Source: CAZJBP01 sp964544115 (lineage in GTDB: Bacteria > Verrucomicrobiota > Kiritimatiellia > UBA8416 > JADHWI01). Taken from it: a stretch of DNA of 12,285 bases. The stretch spans positions 1 through 12,285 of the forward strand of contig CAZJBP010000114.1 of assembly GCA_964544115.1 (NCBI GenBank), in the 5' to 3' direction. Made by a program: the position numbers and the translations under genes. Each line of letters starts with the position of its first letter. Within the stretch, counting starts at the first letter, position 1. The notes under the pieces were generated by a model. That model was not told the origin of the DNA. It did not search any database and saw only the letters and a list, made by a program, of their open reading frames with translations. Shown here one piece after another: positions 1 through 7,049 of the stretch.

Positions 1-55
1 TCCAGTTCCCTCAACCCTGAACGTTAAGCGTTGGGCGTCTTCCCGTGCCCCGGTT

Positions 56-135
56 CCGTCATCCCGAACGCAGTGAGGGATCTCACTTCGCTTTCACGAC
101 TGTTTTCAGATCCCTCACTGCGTTCGGGATGACGG
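56..135. repeat. Palindromic HPERSEGS-type element, copy 1
   Basis: A perfect 28-bp inverted repeat, with arms at 56-83 and 108-135 and a 24-base loop. Its core reads ATCCCGAACGCAGTGAGGGA on one arm. Translated, it gives the HPERSEGS peptide that recurs in spurious bacterial gene predictions. The arms are long enough to form a strong hairpin in RNA or single-stranded DNA. It may be a non-autonomous palindromic element. No target-site duplication can be defined, because the element lies inside a larger duplicated unit. Confidence 0.85.
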
Positions 136-304
136 GCGCGAGTGAAGCGAGGACGACGACGAGGACGAGGGAAACGCCGTCCTCTCGGCCAACAATCCCG
201 ATAATTCCGTGAATCCTGTCGGCTTCCCGTCCGCGTCCTGAAGCGGCCCTCCAGTTCCCTCAACCCTGAACGTTAAGCGTTGGGCGTCTTCCCGTGCCCC
301 GGTT

Positions 305-384
305 CCGTCATCCCGAACGCAGTGAGGGATCTCACTTCGCTTTCACGACTGTTTTCAGATCCCTCACTGCGTTCGGGATGACGG
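305..384. repeat. Palindromic HPERSEGS-type element, copy 2
   Basis: An exact second copy of the palindromic element, with arms at 305-332 and 357-384, 249 bases to the right of the first. It lies about 100 bases before the start of the nitroreductase gene. It could therefore form a hairpin in the 5' leader of that operon, depending on where transcription begins, which the sequence does not show. Confidence 0.85.
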
Positions 385-474
385 GCGCGAGTGAAGCGAG
401 GACGACGACGAGGACGAGGGAGTCGCCGTCAGCCACCCGGCTGCCTTCGCGCTTGACGCCGTGGGCCTGTTCGC

Positions 475-481
475 GGGAGGG
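475..481 (+). promoter_or_regulatory. Ribosome binding site deciding the start of the nitroreductase
   Basis: GGGAGGG lies 7 bases before the ATG at 489. The frame stays open upstream to an ATG at 294, but that extension only translates the repeat array and has no such site. The bases around this start (GAGGGTGTTCGCATGGA) are nearly identical to those before the next gene (GAGGCTGTTCGCATGGA). Confidence 0.75.
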
Positions 482-488
482 TGTTCGC

Positions 489-1244
489 ATGGATCTCGAC
501 CGTGAGACGGGGCGCGCGTTCCTGAAGGACGAGGTGCGGCTGGAGGTTGATCTCGCTGCGACGGCGCAGAGCCGCGGGGTGGCGCCGCCGCCCGCGGAGG
601 CGCCGTTCGACCCGCAGGCGGCGAGGATCGCGCTGCCCGCCGCCGGCGCGTGGCAGGGCGTGCGGCCGGTGGCGGTCGAAGCGGCGATTGCGCAGCGGGC
701 AAGCCGGCGGGACTACACGGACGCGCCGCTGACGCTCGATGAGCTGGCCTTCCTGCTCTGGGCCTGCCAGGGGGTGAAGCGGCGCCTGCGGCACAGCATC
801 ACCCTGCGTACGGTGCCGTCGGCCGGCGCTCGGCACCCGTTCGAGATGCGCGTGGCGGCCCTGCGGGTGTCCGGCCTGGAGCCTGGTGTTTACCGGTATC
901 TGCCTGTCGAACACGAACTGCTCCTGGAGCGCGCTCCGGAACGGCTGGGCGAGCAGTTGTCCGAGGCCGCGCTCGGACAGGAGTTTGTGGGGGGCGCCGC
1001 GGTGGTGTGCGTCTGGACGGTGGTGCCGTCCCGGACGGAATGGCGCTACGCCGAAGCCGCCTACAAGGTCATCGCCATCGACGCCGGGCACGTGTGCCAG
1101 AACCTGTACCTGGCCTGCGAGTGCATTGGCGCGGGTGCCTGCGCAATCGCCGCCTATCGGCAGGAGCAGATGGACCGGCTGATGGGCGTCGACGGCCGCG
1201 AGGAGTTCACGATTTACCTCGCGCCCGTGGGCAAGGTGGGGTAG
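489..1244 (+). CDS. SagB/ThcOx-family nitroreductase (FMN-dependent dehydrogenase)
   Basis: A 251-residue protein of the nitroreductase fold, closest in motifs to the SagB/ThcOx dehydrogenases. These bind FMN and, in studied cases, oxidise azolines to azoles in peptide natural products. Visible signatures are QRASRRDYTDAPLTLDEL (69-86), where the arginine-serine cluster normally contacts the FMN phosphate; an LLWACQGV helix (89-96); RTVPSAGARHPFEM (107-120); GVYRYLP (133-139); and a C-terminal IGAGACAIAAY block (213-223) followed by LAPVGK. No signal peptide or membrane segment is seen, so it is probably cytoplasmic. It is first in a tight plus-strand operon, 22 bases before a methyltransferase-like gene. 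There is no SagC/SagD-type cyclodehydratase or evident precursor peptide in the window, so the substrate is unknown. The family call is confident; azoline oxidation is only a possibility. Confidence 0.86.
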   Translation: MDLDRETGRAFLKDEVRLEVDLAATAQSRGVAPPPAEAPFDPQAARIALPAAGAWQGVRPVAVEAAIAQRASRRDYTDAPLTLDELAFLLWACQGVKRRLRHSITLRTVPSAGARHPFEMRVAALRVSGLEPGVYRYLPVEHELLLERAPERLGEQLSEAALGQEFVGGAAVVCVWTVVPSRTEWRYAEAAYKVIAIDAGHVCQNLYLACECIGAGACAIAAYRQEQMDRLMGVDGREEFTIYLAPVGKVG

Positions 1245-1266
1245 GTCTTCGGAGGAGGCTGTTCGC

Positions 1267-2112
1267 ATGGACAACGAGACCCGAGTCACCACCGAGGCGA
1301 CGGCCGCGCTGCAGGCCGCCGCGTTCAAGCACAACCTGCCCGCGCAGATCGAGCTACACGAGATCCGCCGGATCGCGGGGCGCACGGACGGGCTGGCCTG
1401 CCTGGACGTGAGCGCCCAGCCGGCCCTGTTCAGCTTCCACCTGCGCAAGGGCGGCGGCGAGTGGCACACGGCCATGCCGGATGCCGGCCGGGCCGAGGCT
1501 GCGCGGAGCGTCCTGGACGGTCGCGTCTGCGTGCTGCAGTCGGGCCGGTTGCCGTTTGAGGACAAGACCTTCGACCTGGTGGTGATCGCCGACCTGCTGG
1601 AGGCTTTTGAAGACGATGTGGCCCTGATCCGAGAGTGCCACCGCCTGCTCAAGAGCGACGGCCGCCTGGTGGTCAACGCGCGCAACGCCAAGCGGTGGAG
1701 CCTCATCGGCGCGGCCCAGGGGGTGGCGGGGCTCTCCCCCCGGCGGCTGGGCTGGGCGCGGCGCGGCTACAGCGAAAAAATGCTGCTGCAGGCGCTGAGA
1801 AGCGGCTTCGACGTTCTGAGCTTGCGGTCTCACCGGCGCATTCTGGTCGAGTGCGTGGACACCTGTGTGCGTGCGGCCCTGAGCCGGGTGGGGGCGGAGT
1901 CGCCGGGCCGGCTGGCTGTGGAGCGCAGGATCTATCGGCTGGCCGCAGTTCCGTATCGGATCGCCTACCAGCTCGACCTGCTGTTCTTCTTCACCCGCGG
2001 GTTCGCGTGGACGGTGGCCGCCCGGCGTCGGCCCTGGCGGAGCCGGCAGGCCCCGGTCCTGACCGACGGGCGCAGCATCCCCGAGGCGGTGTTGAGTCGC
2101 GCCAAGGATTGA
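1267..2112 (+). CDS. Class I SAM-dependent methyltransferase-like protein, degenerate motif I
   Basis: A 281-residue protein with the second half of a Methyltransf_11-type domain clearly visible: LPFEDKTFDLVVIADLLEAF (95-114), then DVALIRECHRLLKSDGRLVV (117-136). This is the usual run from motif II through post-motif II to motif III. The expected SAM-binding glycine loop is missing. At 46-55 the protein reads LDVSAQPALF, keeping the LDV strand but replacing the GCGxG loop. It may be a weak or divergent methyltransferase or a non-catalytic relative. Residues about 227-250 are strongly hydrophobic and aromatic (around LDLLFFFTRGFAW), suggesting association with the membrane. A strong ribosome binding site, GGAGGAGG at 1251-1258, supports the ATG at 1267. 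It sits 22 bases after the nitroreductase and 22 bases before the ABC exporter, so co-transcription is likely. Confidence 0.72.
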   Translation: MDNETRVTTEATAALQAAAFKHNLPAQIELHEIRRIAGRTDGLACLDVSAQPALFSFHLRKGGGEWHTAMPDAGRAEAARSVLDGRVCVLQSGRLPFEDKTFDLVVIADLLEAFEDDVALIRECHRLLKSDGRLVVNARNAKRWSLIGAAQGVAGLSPRRLGWARRGYSEKMLLQALRSGFDVLSLRSHRRILVECVDTCVRAALSRVGAESPGRLAVERRIYRLAAVPYRIAYQLDLLFFFTRGFAWTVAARRRPWRSRQAPVLTDGRSIPEAVLSRAKD

Positions 2113-2134
2113 GCGGACGAGTGCGCAGCACCCG

Positions 2135-4111
2135 ATGAGCGAGCCCGACTCAAAACTCAAGTCCGGGGACGATCCATCCCTCAGCACGGGGGCCCTGATC
2201 CGGCGCATGCTCGGCCTGGCCTGGGAATACCGTCTGGGGTGCATCCGCGTCCTGCTGATCCAGATTCTGCTGCTGACGTTGGGCATGCTGGGCCTGGGCC
2301 TGATGGGGCTGGGCGTGGACTACATCCGCTACGAGCTGGCCGTGCAACACGCCGCGTCGGTGCAGGCGGGCTCGGACGCAGCGCCGGCGGCAGTTGCGCA
2401 CACGGCTAAGCCGCCGCGCTGGCCGTTCGGCCTCACGCCGCCGGCTGACACACCCCGGATGCGGGTGCTGGCCTGGATTTCGCTGAGCATTCTGCTGTTT
2501 GCCCTCGTCCGGTCAGTCCTCAACATCGTCTACACCCTGTCTCTCAACCGGCTGGTCCAGAGCCACATCGTGGTCACGCTTCGCGCGCGCGTCTACGACA
2601 AGATGCAGCGCCTCAGCTTCCGGTTCTTCGATGCGAACGCCAGCGGCTCGCTCATTAACCGGGTCACGGGCGACGTCCAGTCCGTGCGCAGCTTCGTCGA
2701 CGGCGTGGTCATGCAGACGGTGATCGCCGCCATCTCCCTGGTCATGTACTTCGTCTACATGGTCCGCCTGCACCCGGGGCTGACCCTGGCCTGCCTGGCG
2801 ACCACCCCGGTGCTGGGGTACATGACCTCGCGCTTCACCCGCGCGGTCAAGCCGGCGTACAACCGCAACCGGGAGCTGTTCGACGACCAGGTGCTGGCGC
2901 TGAGCGAGAGCGTGCAGGGCGTGCACGTGGTCAAGGGCTTCGCCCGCCAGGCGGAGGAAATCGCCAAGTTTGACTCCGCCTCCGACGCGGTGCGCGACCA
3001 GAAGGGCTGGATCTTTAGAAAGATCAGCAACTTCCAGCCGTGCATCACCTTCCTGACCCACGTCAACCTGATCGTGCTCATGGGCTACGGCGGCCACCTG
3101 GCCATCCGCTACGAGCTGGCCCCCGATGTGGACGCGGCCTTGAGCGCCGGTCTTTCCATCGGCCAGCTGCTGGTGTTCTCCAGCCTGCTGCAGGAGTTCT
3201 CCGCACAGATCGCCTCGATCGCCAACATCGCCAACACGGTGCAGCAGAGTTTGATCGGCGCACGCCGCGTGTTCGAAGTGCTCGACGCGCCCATGGAGAT
3301 CACCTCGCCGCCGAACGCGATCAAGCCCGACCGCGTCCGCGGAGAGATTGCGTTCGAGAACGTGGGCTTTGGCTACAAGCCGGAGGATCTGGCGCTGGAG
3401 AACATCAGCTTCCGGGTCGAGCCGGGTGAGGTCATGGCGGTGCTGGGGACCACCGGTGCCGGGAAGAGCACGCTGCTGAGCCTGATTCCGCGGTTCTATG
3501 ACCCTTGCGCGGGCCGCGTTCGGGTGGATGGCCACGATGTGCGCGAGTTCGACACGGCCGCGCTTCGCCGCCAGATCGGCATCGTCTTTCAGGAGAGCTT
3601 CCTCTTTAGCACGAGCGTGCATCACAACATCGCGTTCGGCCACCCGTCGGCGAACCGGGAGCAGGTGGAGCGGGCCGCGCGCATCGCCTCGGCGCATGAG
3701 TTCATCATGGAGATGCCCGACGGCTACGACACGGTGCTGCGCGAAGGCGGCACGAACCTGTCCGGGGGGCAGCGCCAGCGGCTGGCGATCGCGCGGGCGA
3801 TCCTGCTCGAGCCGTCCATTCTGCTGCTGGATGACCCGACCGCGGCGGTGGACCCGGGGACCGAGGGCGAGATCCTGACGGCGATGGAGCGCGCCATGCA
3901 GGGGCGGACGACCTTCATCGTTGCGCACCGGCTGAGCACGCTGCGGCGCGCGGACCGGGTGGTCGTCCTGGATGGCGGCCGCCTGGTCCAGATGGGGACG
4001 CATCGGGAGCTGATGCGGACTCAGGGCCAGTACCGCCGCGCCGCCCGCCTGCAGATTCCCGATGCGGAAAGCCTGCGCCTCCTCAACCAGAATGTGGACA
4101 CACTGACGTGA
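2135..4111 (+). CDS. ABC exporter half-transporter, subunit with degenerate Walker B glutamate
   Basis: A 658-residue fusion of a six-helix membrane domain and an ATPase domain (type IV exporter, MsbA/TM287-like). Hydrophobic segments fall near 36-60, 109-135, 188-210, 215-232, 303-322 and 338-365. Between the first two lies an Ala/Pro-rich outer loop of about 45 residues (66-108), longer than the very short loop usual here. In the ATPase domain, Walker A is GTTGAGKS (438-445), the Q-loop glutamine is 486, the signature LSGGQ is 542-546, and the H-loop histidine is 598. Walker B reads ILLLDD (562-567), with Asp567 where the catalytic glutamate normally stands, so its own Walker site should hydrolyse ATP poorly. 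The intact LSGGQ would complete the partner's site. No strong ribosome binding site is seen before the ATG. The stop overlaps the next gene by 4 bases. The substrate is unknown; export is inferred from the fold. Confidence 0.93.
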   Translation: MSEPDSKLKSGDDPSLSTGALIRRMLGLAWEYRLGCIRVLLIQILLLTLGMLGLGLMGLGVDYIRYELAVQHAASVQAGSDAAPAAVAHTAKPPRWPFGLTPPADTPRMRVLAWISLSILLFALVRSVLNIVYTLSLNRLVQSHIVVTLRARVYDKMQRLSFRFFDANASGSLINRVTGDVQSVRSFVDGVVMQTVIAAISLVMYFVYMVRLHPGLTLACLATTPVLGYMTSRFTRAVKPAYNRNRELFDDQVLALSESVQGVHVVKGFARQAEEIAKFDSASDAVRDQKGWIFRKISNFQPCITFLTHVNLIVLMGYGGHLAIRYELAPDVDAALSAGLSIGQLLVFSSLLQEFSAQIASIANIANTVQQSLIGARRVFEVLDAPMEITSPPNAIKPDRVRGEIAFENVGFGYKPEDLALENISFRVEPGEVMAVLGTTGAGKSTLLSLIPRFYDPCAGRVRVDGHDVREFDTAALRRQIGIVFQESFLFSTSVHHNIAFGHPSANREQVERAARIASAHEFIMEMPDGYDTVLREGGTNLSGGQRQRLAIARAILLEPSILLLDDPTAAVDPGTEGEILTAMERAMQGRTTFIVAHRLSTLRRADRVVVLDGGRLVQMGTHRELMRTQGQYRRAARLQIPDAESLRLLNQNVDTLT

Positions 4112-5913
4112 GCGGCCCCCCCGTACCCCTGCTGACCTATGTGCACCGCGAGAAGGCGGAGGACGACCGGCGCCCGCTGAGCCTGGCGCTCATCCGGCGG
4201 CTGTTCGGATTCACCCGTCCCTATGCCCGCAAGCGCAACACGCTGCTGGCGCTGGTCGTCCTCCGCTCGATCCAGTTGCCGCTGCTGGCGTGGTCCATCG
4301 GCGCGGTGCTGGCGGGACCGGTGTCCCGGCTGGACTCCCGCGGGGTGGCCCTGGGCGCCGCCGGCTACGGCCTGCTGGCCCTGGTGACGCAGCTGACGCT
4401 GCGATACCGCTCGCGGCTGGCTCTGGAGATGGGCGAAGCGGTGATCTGCGACCTGCGCAAGACGATGTTCCGGCATCTGCAGCGCCTGCCCATGTCCTTC
4501 TACAACCGAATGCGGCTCGGGCGCCTGATCTCCCGCTTCAGCAACGATTCCGAGGCGGTGCGCGCGGGCGTGCAGGACGTGCTGTTCGTCAGCCTGGTGC
4601 AGACGGGGCAGATGATCGTGACGGCCGTGATGATGGTGGTGTACGACCCGTTGCTCTTCCTGATCGTTGTCGCGATGGCGCCGGCCATTGCGGCGCTGAC
4701 GCACTATTTTCGCCGGCGCCTGAGCACGGTCTACCGCGCCGTACAGGAGAGTTTCAGCCGCGTGACGGCCACCCTCGCCGAGTCCGTCGGCGGGGTGCGG
4801 GTGACGCAGGGCTTCGTGCGCGAGAACGTCAATGCCGGCCTGTTTGGCGACCTGCTGGTCGACCACTCGCGGTACAACATGGACGCGGCGCGGGCGTCGG
4901 GCGTCTTCATCCCGCTCCTGTCCTTCAACAGCCAGTTCTTCGTCGCCATGGTCCTGCTGGTCGGCGGGTGGCGGGTCCTTCACGGCCATGCCGAGGTCGA
5001 GGATCTGTACCAGTTCCTGATTCTCAGCGGCCTGTTCTTCGGCCCCATTCAGTCCCTCGGCGACCAGTACAACGCGGCCCTGACGGCGATGGCCGGCGCC
5101 GAGCGCGTGTTCACGCTGCTGGACACCGTTCCGGAGTGGTCCGATCCGCCGGACGCCGTGGTCCTGCCCGCGATCCGGGGCCAGGTCGAGTTCCGCGGGG
5201 TCAGCTTCGAGTATGTTCCCGGCCGGCCGGTCCTGAGCGAGGTGTCGTTCCAGGCCGAGCCCGGCCAGACCGTCGCCCTGGTCGGGCACACCGGCAGCGG
5301 CAAGAGCACGATCATCAACCTGATTGCGAAGTTTTACCTGCCCACCGCCGGCGAGCTGCTCATCGACGGGGTCGAGATCCGGCGCCTGTCGAGCGAGGCC
5401 CTGCACCGGCGGATGGGGATCGTGCTGCAGCAGAATTTCCTGTTTACCGGCACGGTCATGGAGAACATCCGCTACGGCAAGCCCGACGCCACGCGGGAGG
5501 AAGTCGTGATGGCGGCGAAGCGGCTGGACTGCCTGGACCTGATCGACTGCCTGCCGGAGGGCTTCGCCACGCGCGTGGGCGAGGGCGGCAGCGGCATCAG
5601 CCTCGGCCAGCGCCAGCTGATCTGCTTCACGCGGGCGATGCTGGCCGACCCGCGCATCCTGATTCTCGACGAGGCCACCAGCTCGGTGGATACGCTGACG
5701 GAGGCCCGGGTGCAGAAGGCGCTGGCCACGCTGCTGAAGGACCGCACGAGCTTTGTCGTCGCCCACCGCCTGAGCACCATCCGCCACGCCGACCGGGTGC
5801 TCGTGCTGGAGCAGGGCCGCATCATCGAGCGCGGCTCTCACGAGGAGCTGTTGGCGCTCGGCGGCACGTACGCCGATCTCTACATGGAGTTCATCCGCGC
5901 GAGCCGGACGTGA
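4108..5913 (+). CDS. ABC exporter half-transporter, subunit with degenerate signature motif
   Basis: A 601-residue partner of the preceding half-transporter. Membrane segments lie near 46-66, 81-100, 157-178, 180-200, 266-288 and 300-320, followed by an ATPase domain. Walker A is GHTGSGKS (393-400), the Q-loop is Gln441, Walker B is ILILDE (517-522) with the catalytic Glu522 intact, and the H-loop is His553. The signature is ISLGQ (497-501) instead of LSGGQ. This is the mirror image of the defect in the upstream subunit. Paired, they give one consensus ATP site (this Walker B plus the partner's LSGGQ) and one degenerate site, as described for the heterodimeric exporters TM287/288 and BmrCD. 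It starts with GTG, and GTGA overlaps the upstream TGA by 4 bases with no clear ribosome binding site. Translational coupling, and so equal subunit amounts, is likely. Confidence 0.93.
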   Translation: MSGPPVPLLTYVHREKAEDDRRPLSLALIRRLFGFTRPYARKRNTLLALVVLRSIQLPLLAWSIGAVLAGPVSRLDSRGVALGAAGYGLLALVTQLTLRYRSRLALEMGEAVICDLRKTMFRHLQRLPMSFYNRMRLGRLISRFSNDSEAVRAGVQDVLFVSLVQTGQMIVTAVMMVVYDPLLFLIVVAMAPAIAALTHYFRRRLSTVYRAVQESFSRVTATLAESVGGVRVTQGFVRENVNAGLFGDLLVDHSRYNMDAARASGVFIPLLSFNSQFFVAMVLLVGGWRVLHGHAEVEDLYQFLILSGLFFGPIQSLGDQYNAALTAMAGAERVFTLLDTVPEWSDPPDAVVLPAIRGQVEFRGVSFEYVPGRPVLSEVSFQAEPGQTVALVGHTGSGKSTIINLIAKFYLPTAGELLIDGVEIRRLSSEALHRRMGIVLQQNFLFTGTVMENIRYGKPDATREEVVMAAKRLDCLDLIDCLPEGFATRVGEGGSGISLGQRQLICFTRAMLADPRILILDEATSSVDTLTEARVQKALATLLKDRTSFVVAHRLSTIRHADRVLVLEQGRIIERGSHEELLALGGTYADLYMEFIRASRT

Positions 5914-5988
5914 TGCGGGCGGGGTGAGCTGGGCCGGCAGTGTCGTTGTCCGCGCCTTGCGGGGAATGTGGCCCGCCTGATTCGCCTT

Positions 5989-6366
5989 CCTCCCGAAGCC
6001 GTGTTTGTCGTACGCGTACACGTGCGCGTTCGCGACGTGCCGGAGGATTCGTGGACGTGGACGCGCACGTGAACGGCAATTTCCCGCAGCGCTGAAGGTT
6101 GAGCGTTAAGCGTTGGGCGTTGAGCGTTTCTGTCAGCGAAGCGAGGACGACGACGAGGACGAGGGAGTCGCCGTCCTCTCCACCAACAATCCCGAAAATC
6201 CCGTACATCCTGTCCGTTTCCCTCCCGCAGCCGTGTTTGTCGTACGCGTACGCGTGCGCGTTCACGACGTGCCGGAGAATTCGTGGACGTGGACGCGCAC
6301 GTGAACGGCAATTTCCCGCAGCGCTGAAGGTTGAGCGTTAAGCGTTGGGCGTTGAGCGTTTCTGTC
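5989..6366. repeat. Second tandem repeat array, 232-base period, about 1.6 copies
   Basis: Positions 5989-6134 recur at 6221-6366 with only a handful of mismatches, giving a 232-base period. The unit begins near GCCGTGTTTGTCGTACGCGT and includes an 11-bp inverted repeat, CACGTGCGCGT (6019-6029) with ACGCGCACGTG (6061-6071). It then has the module CGTTAAGCGTTGGGCGT (6104-6120 and 6336-6352). Between the copies lie a purine-rich GAC/GAG module (6138-6175, identical over 38 bases to 393-430) and a CCAACAATCCCGA...ATCCTGTC module (about 6176-6213). The gap 5914-6407 between the convergent ABC and folE genes holds only this array and the following hairpin. I see no gene in it. Positions 5914-5988 show nothing I can identify. 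Confidence 0.92.
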
Positions 6367-6392
6367 CCGTTGAACTCTCAACGCCCAACGCT
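6341..6392. terminator. Hairpin between convergent genes, built from repeat sequence
   Basis: AGCGTTGGGCGTTGAG (6341-6356) is perfectly complementary to CTCAACGCCCAACGCT (6377-6392), giving a 16-bp stem with a 20-base loop. It sits 15 bases beyond the folE stop codon and in the convergent gap after the ABC genes, where a two-way transcription end would be expected. Neither side has a run of T, so it is not a classical intrinsic terminator. It may only mark where a repeat module was copied in reverse orientation. Confidence 0.45.
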
Positions 6393-6407
6393 CAACAAGA
6401 CGCCCCC

Positions 6408-6977
6408 TCACACCGCATTCGGGCGGTTGATGAGTGCCAGGAATTCGCCGCGCGTGGCCTCGTCGTCGTGGAAGCTGCCGAGCACGGACGAGGTGGTCAT
6501 GACGGAGTTCTGCTTCTCCACGCCGCGCATCATCATGCACAGGTGCTTGGCTTCGATCACCACGCCCACGCCCTCGGCGTCCACCGCATCCATGATCTCG
6601 CGGGCGATCTGGGCCGTCAGGCGCTCCTGGATCTGCAGCCGCCGGGCGTAGATATCGGCGATCCGGGCCAGTTTGCTGACGCCCAGCACCTTGCCCGCGG
6701 AGATGTAGCCGATGTGGCATTTGCCGAAGAAGGGCAGCATGTGGTGCTCGCACATGCTGTAGATCTCGATGTCGCGCACGATGATCATGTTGTTGGCGTG
6801 GGATTCGAACACCGCCGCGTTGATGACGGCCTTGGGGTCGGCTTGGTAGCCGCCGGTGAGGAAGGCCATGGAGGCCGCCACGCGCTGAGGGGTGCGCAGC
6901 AGCCCTTCCCGGCCGGGGTCTTCGCCGATTTCAACCAACAGTTCCCGGATCAGTTCAGCCACGCGCGTTTCGTTCAT
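6408..6977 (-). CDS. folE: GTP cyclohydrolase I
   Basis: A 189-residue cytoplasmic enzyme that converts GTP to 7,8-dihydroneopterin triphosphate, the first step toward folate or other pterins. The sequence carries the family hallmarks: LLRTPQRVA (26-34), the zinc-binding block MCEHHMLPFFGKCHIGY (75-91), VLGVSKLARI (98-107), QIQERLTAQIA (115-125) and KHLCMMMRGVEKQNSVMTT (144-162). The expected zinc ligands are Cys76, His79 and Cys147, with the same 71-residue Cys-to-Cys distance as in the E. coli enzyme. The frame is open upstream to 7052, but GGGAG (minus strand, 6991-6987) lies 9 bases before the ATG at 6977, and the family begins here. It lies downstream of the dehydrogenase genes on the same strand, separated by 189 bases and a hairpin, so it probably has its own promoter. 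No other folate gene is in the window. Confidence 0.96.
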   Translation of the reverse strand: MNETRVAELIRELLVEIGEDPGREGLLRTPQRVAASMAFLTGGYQADPKAVINAAVFESHANNMIIVRDIEIYSMCEHHMLPFFGKCHIGYISAGKVLGVSKLARIADIYARRLQIQERLTAQIAREIMDAVDAEGVGVVIEAKHLCMMMRGVEKQNSVMTTSSVLGSFHDDEATRGEFLALINRPNAV

Positions 6978-7049
6978 CGTTCGGATCTCCCGTGTCGTTG
7001 CGGCTAGATCTTCTGTAGCGCATGGGATCGGTCCGAAGCAACGCCAATC

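Larger units (their letters stand above)
1..430. repeat. Tandem repeat array, 249-base period, about 1.7 copies
   Basis: Positions 1-172 are repeated base for base at 250-421. After two mismatches, 175-181 match 424-430, and then the copies diverge. The period is 249 bases. The first base of the window is already inside the repeat, so more copies may lie to the left. Each copy contains, in order, a module with CGTTAAGCGTTGGGCGT (22-38 and 271-287), a long palindromic element, and a purine-rich module of GAC/GAG triplets (144-172 and 393-421). Copy 1 then has a module with CCAACAATCCCGA leading to ATCCTGTC, within about 182-220. I see no convincing gene in 1-488. The open frames here are translations of the repeat. 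Confidence 0.93.

Noticed and set aside
24..263. Minus-strand reading frame with HPERSEGS and many Arg/Pro residues
   Set aside because: It translates the repeat and its palindrome, with no ribosome binding site or family match. This is a known type of spurious prediction.
4021..6021. 666-residue minus-strand frame opposite the second ABC gene
   Set aside because: It is a shadow of the coding frame, its composition is biased, and it runs into the repeat array.
5880..6341. Several overlapping small frames on both strands in the convergent gap
   Set aside because: All are translations of the 232-base repeat, with low-complexity Arg/Val/Thr or Asp/Glu runs. They are not genes.
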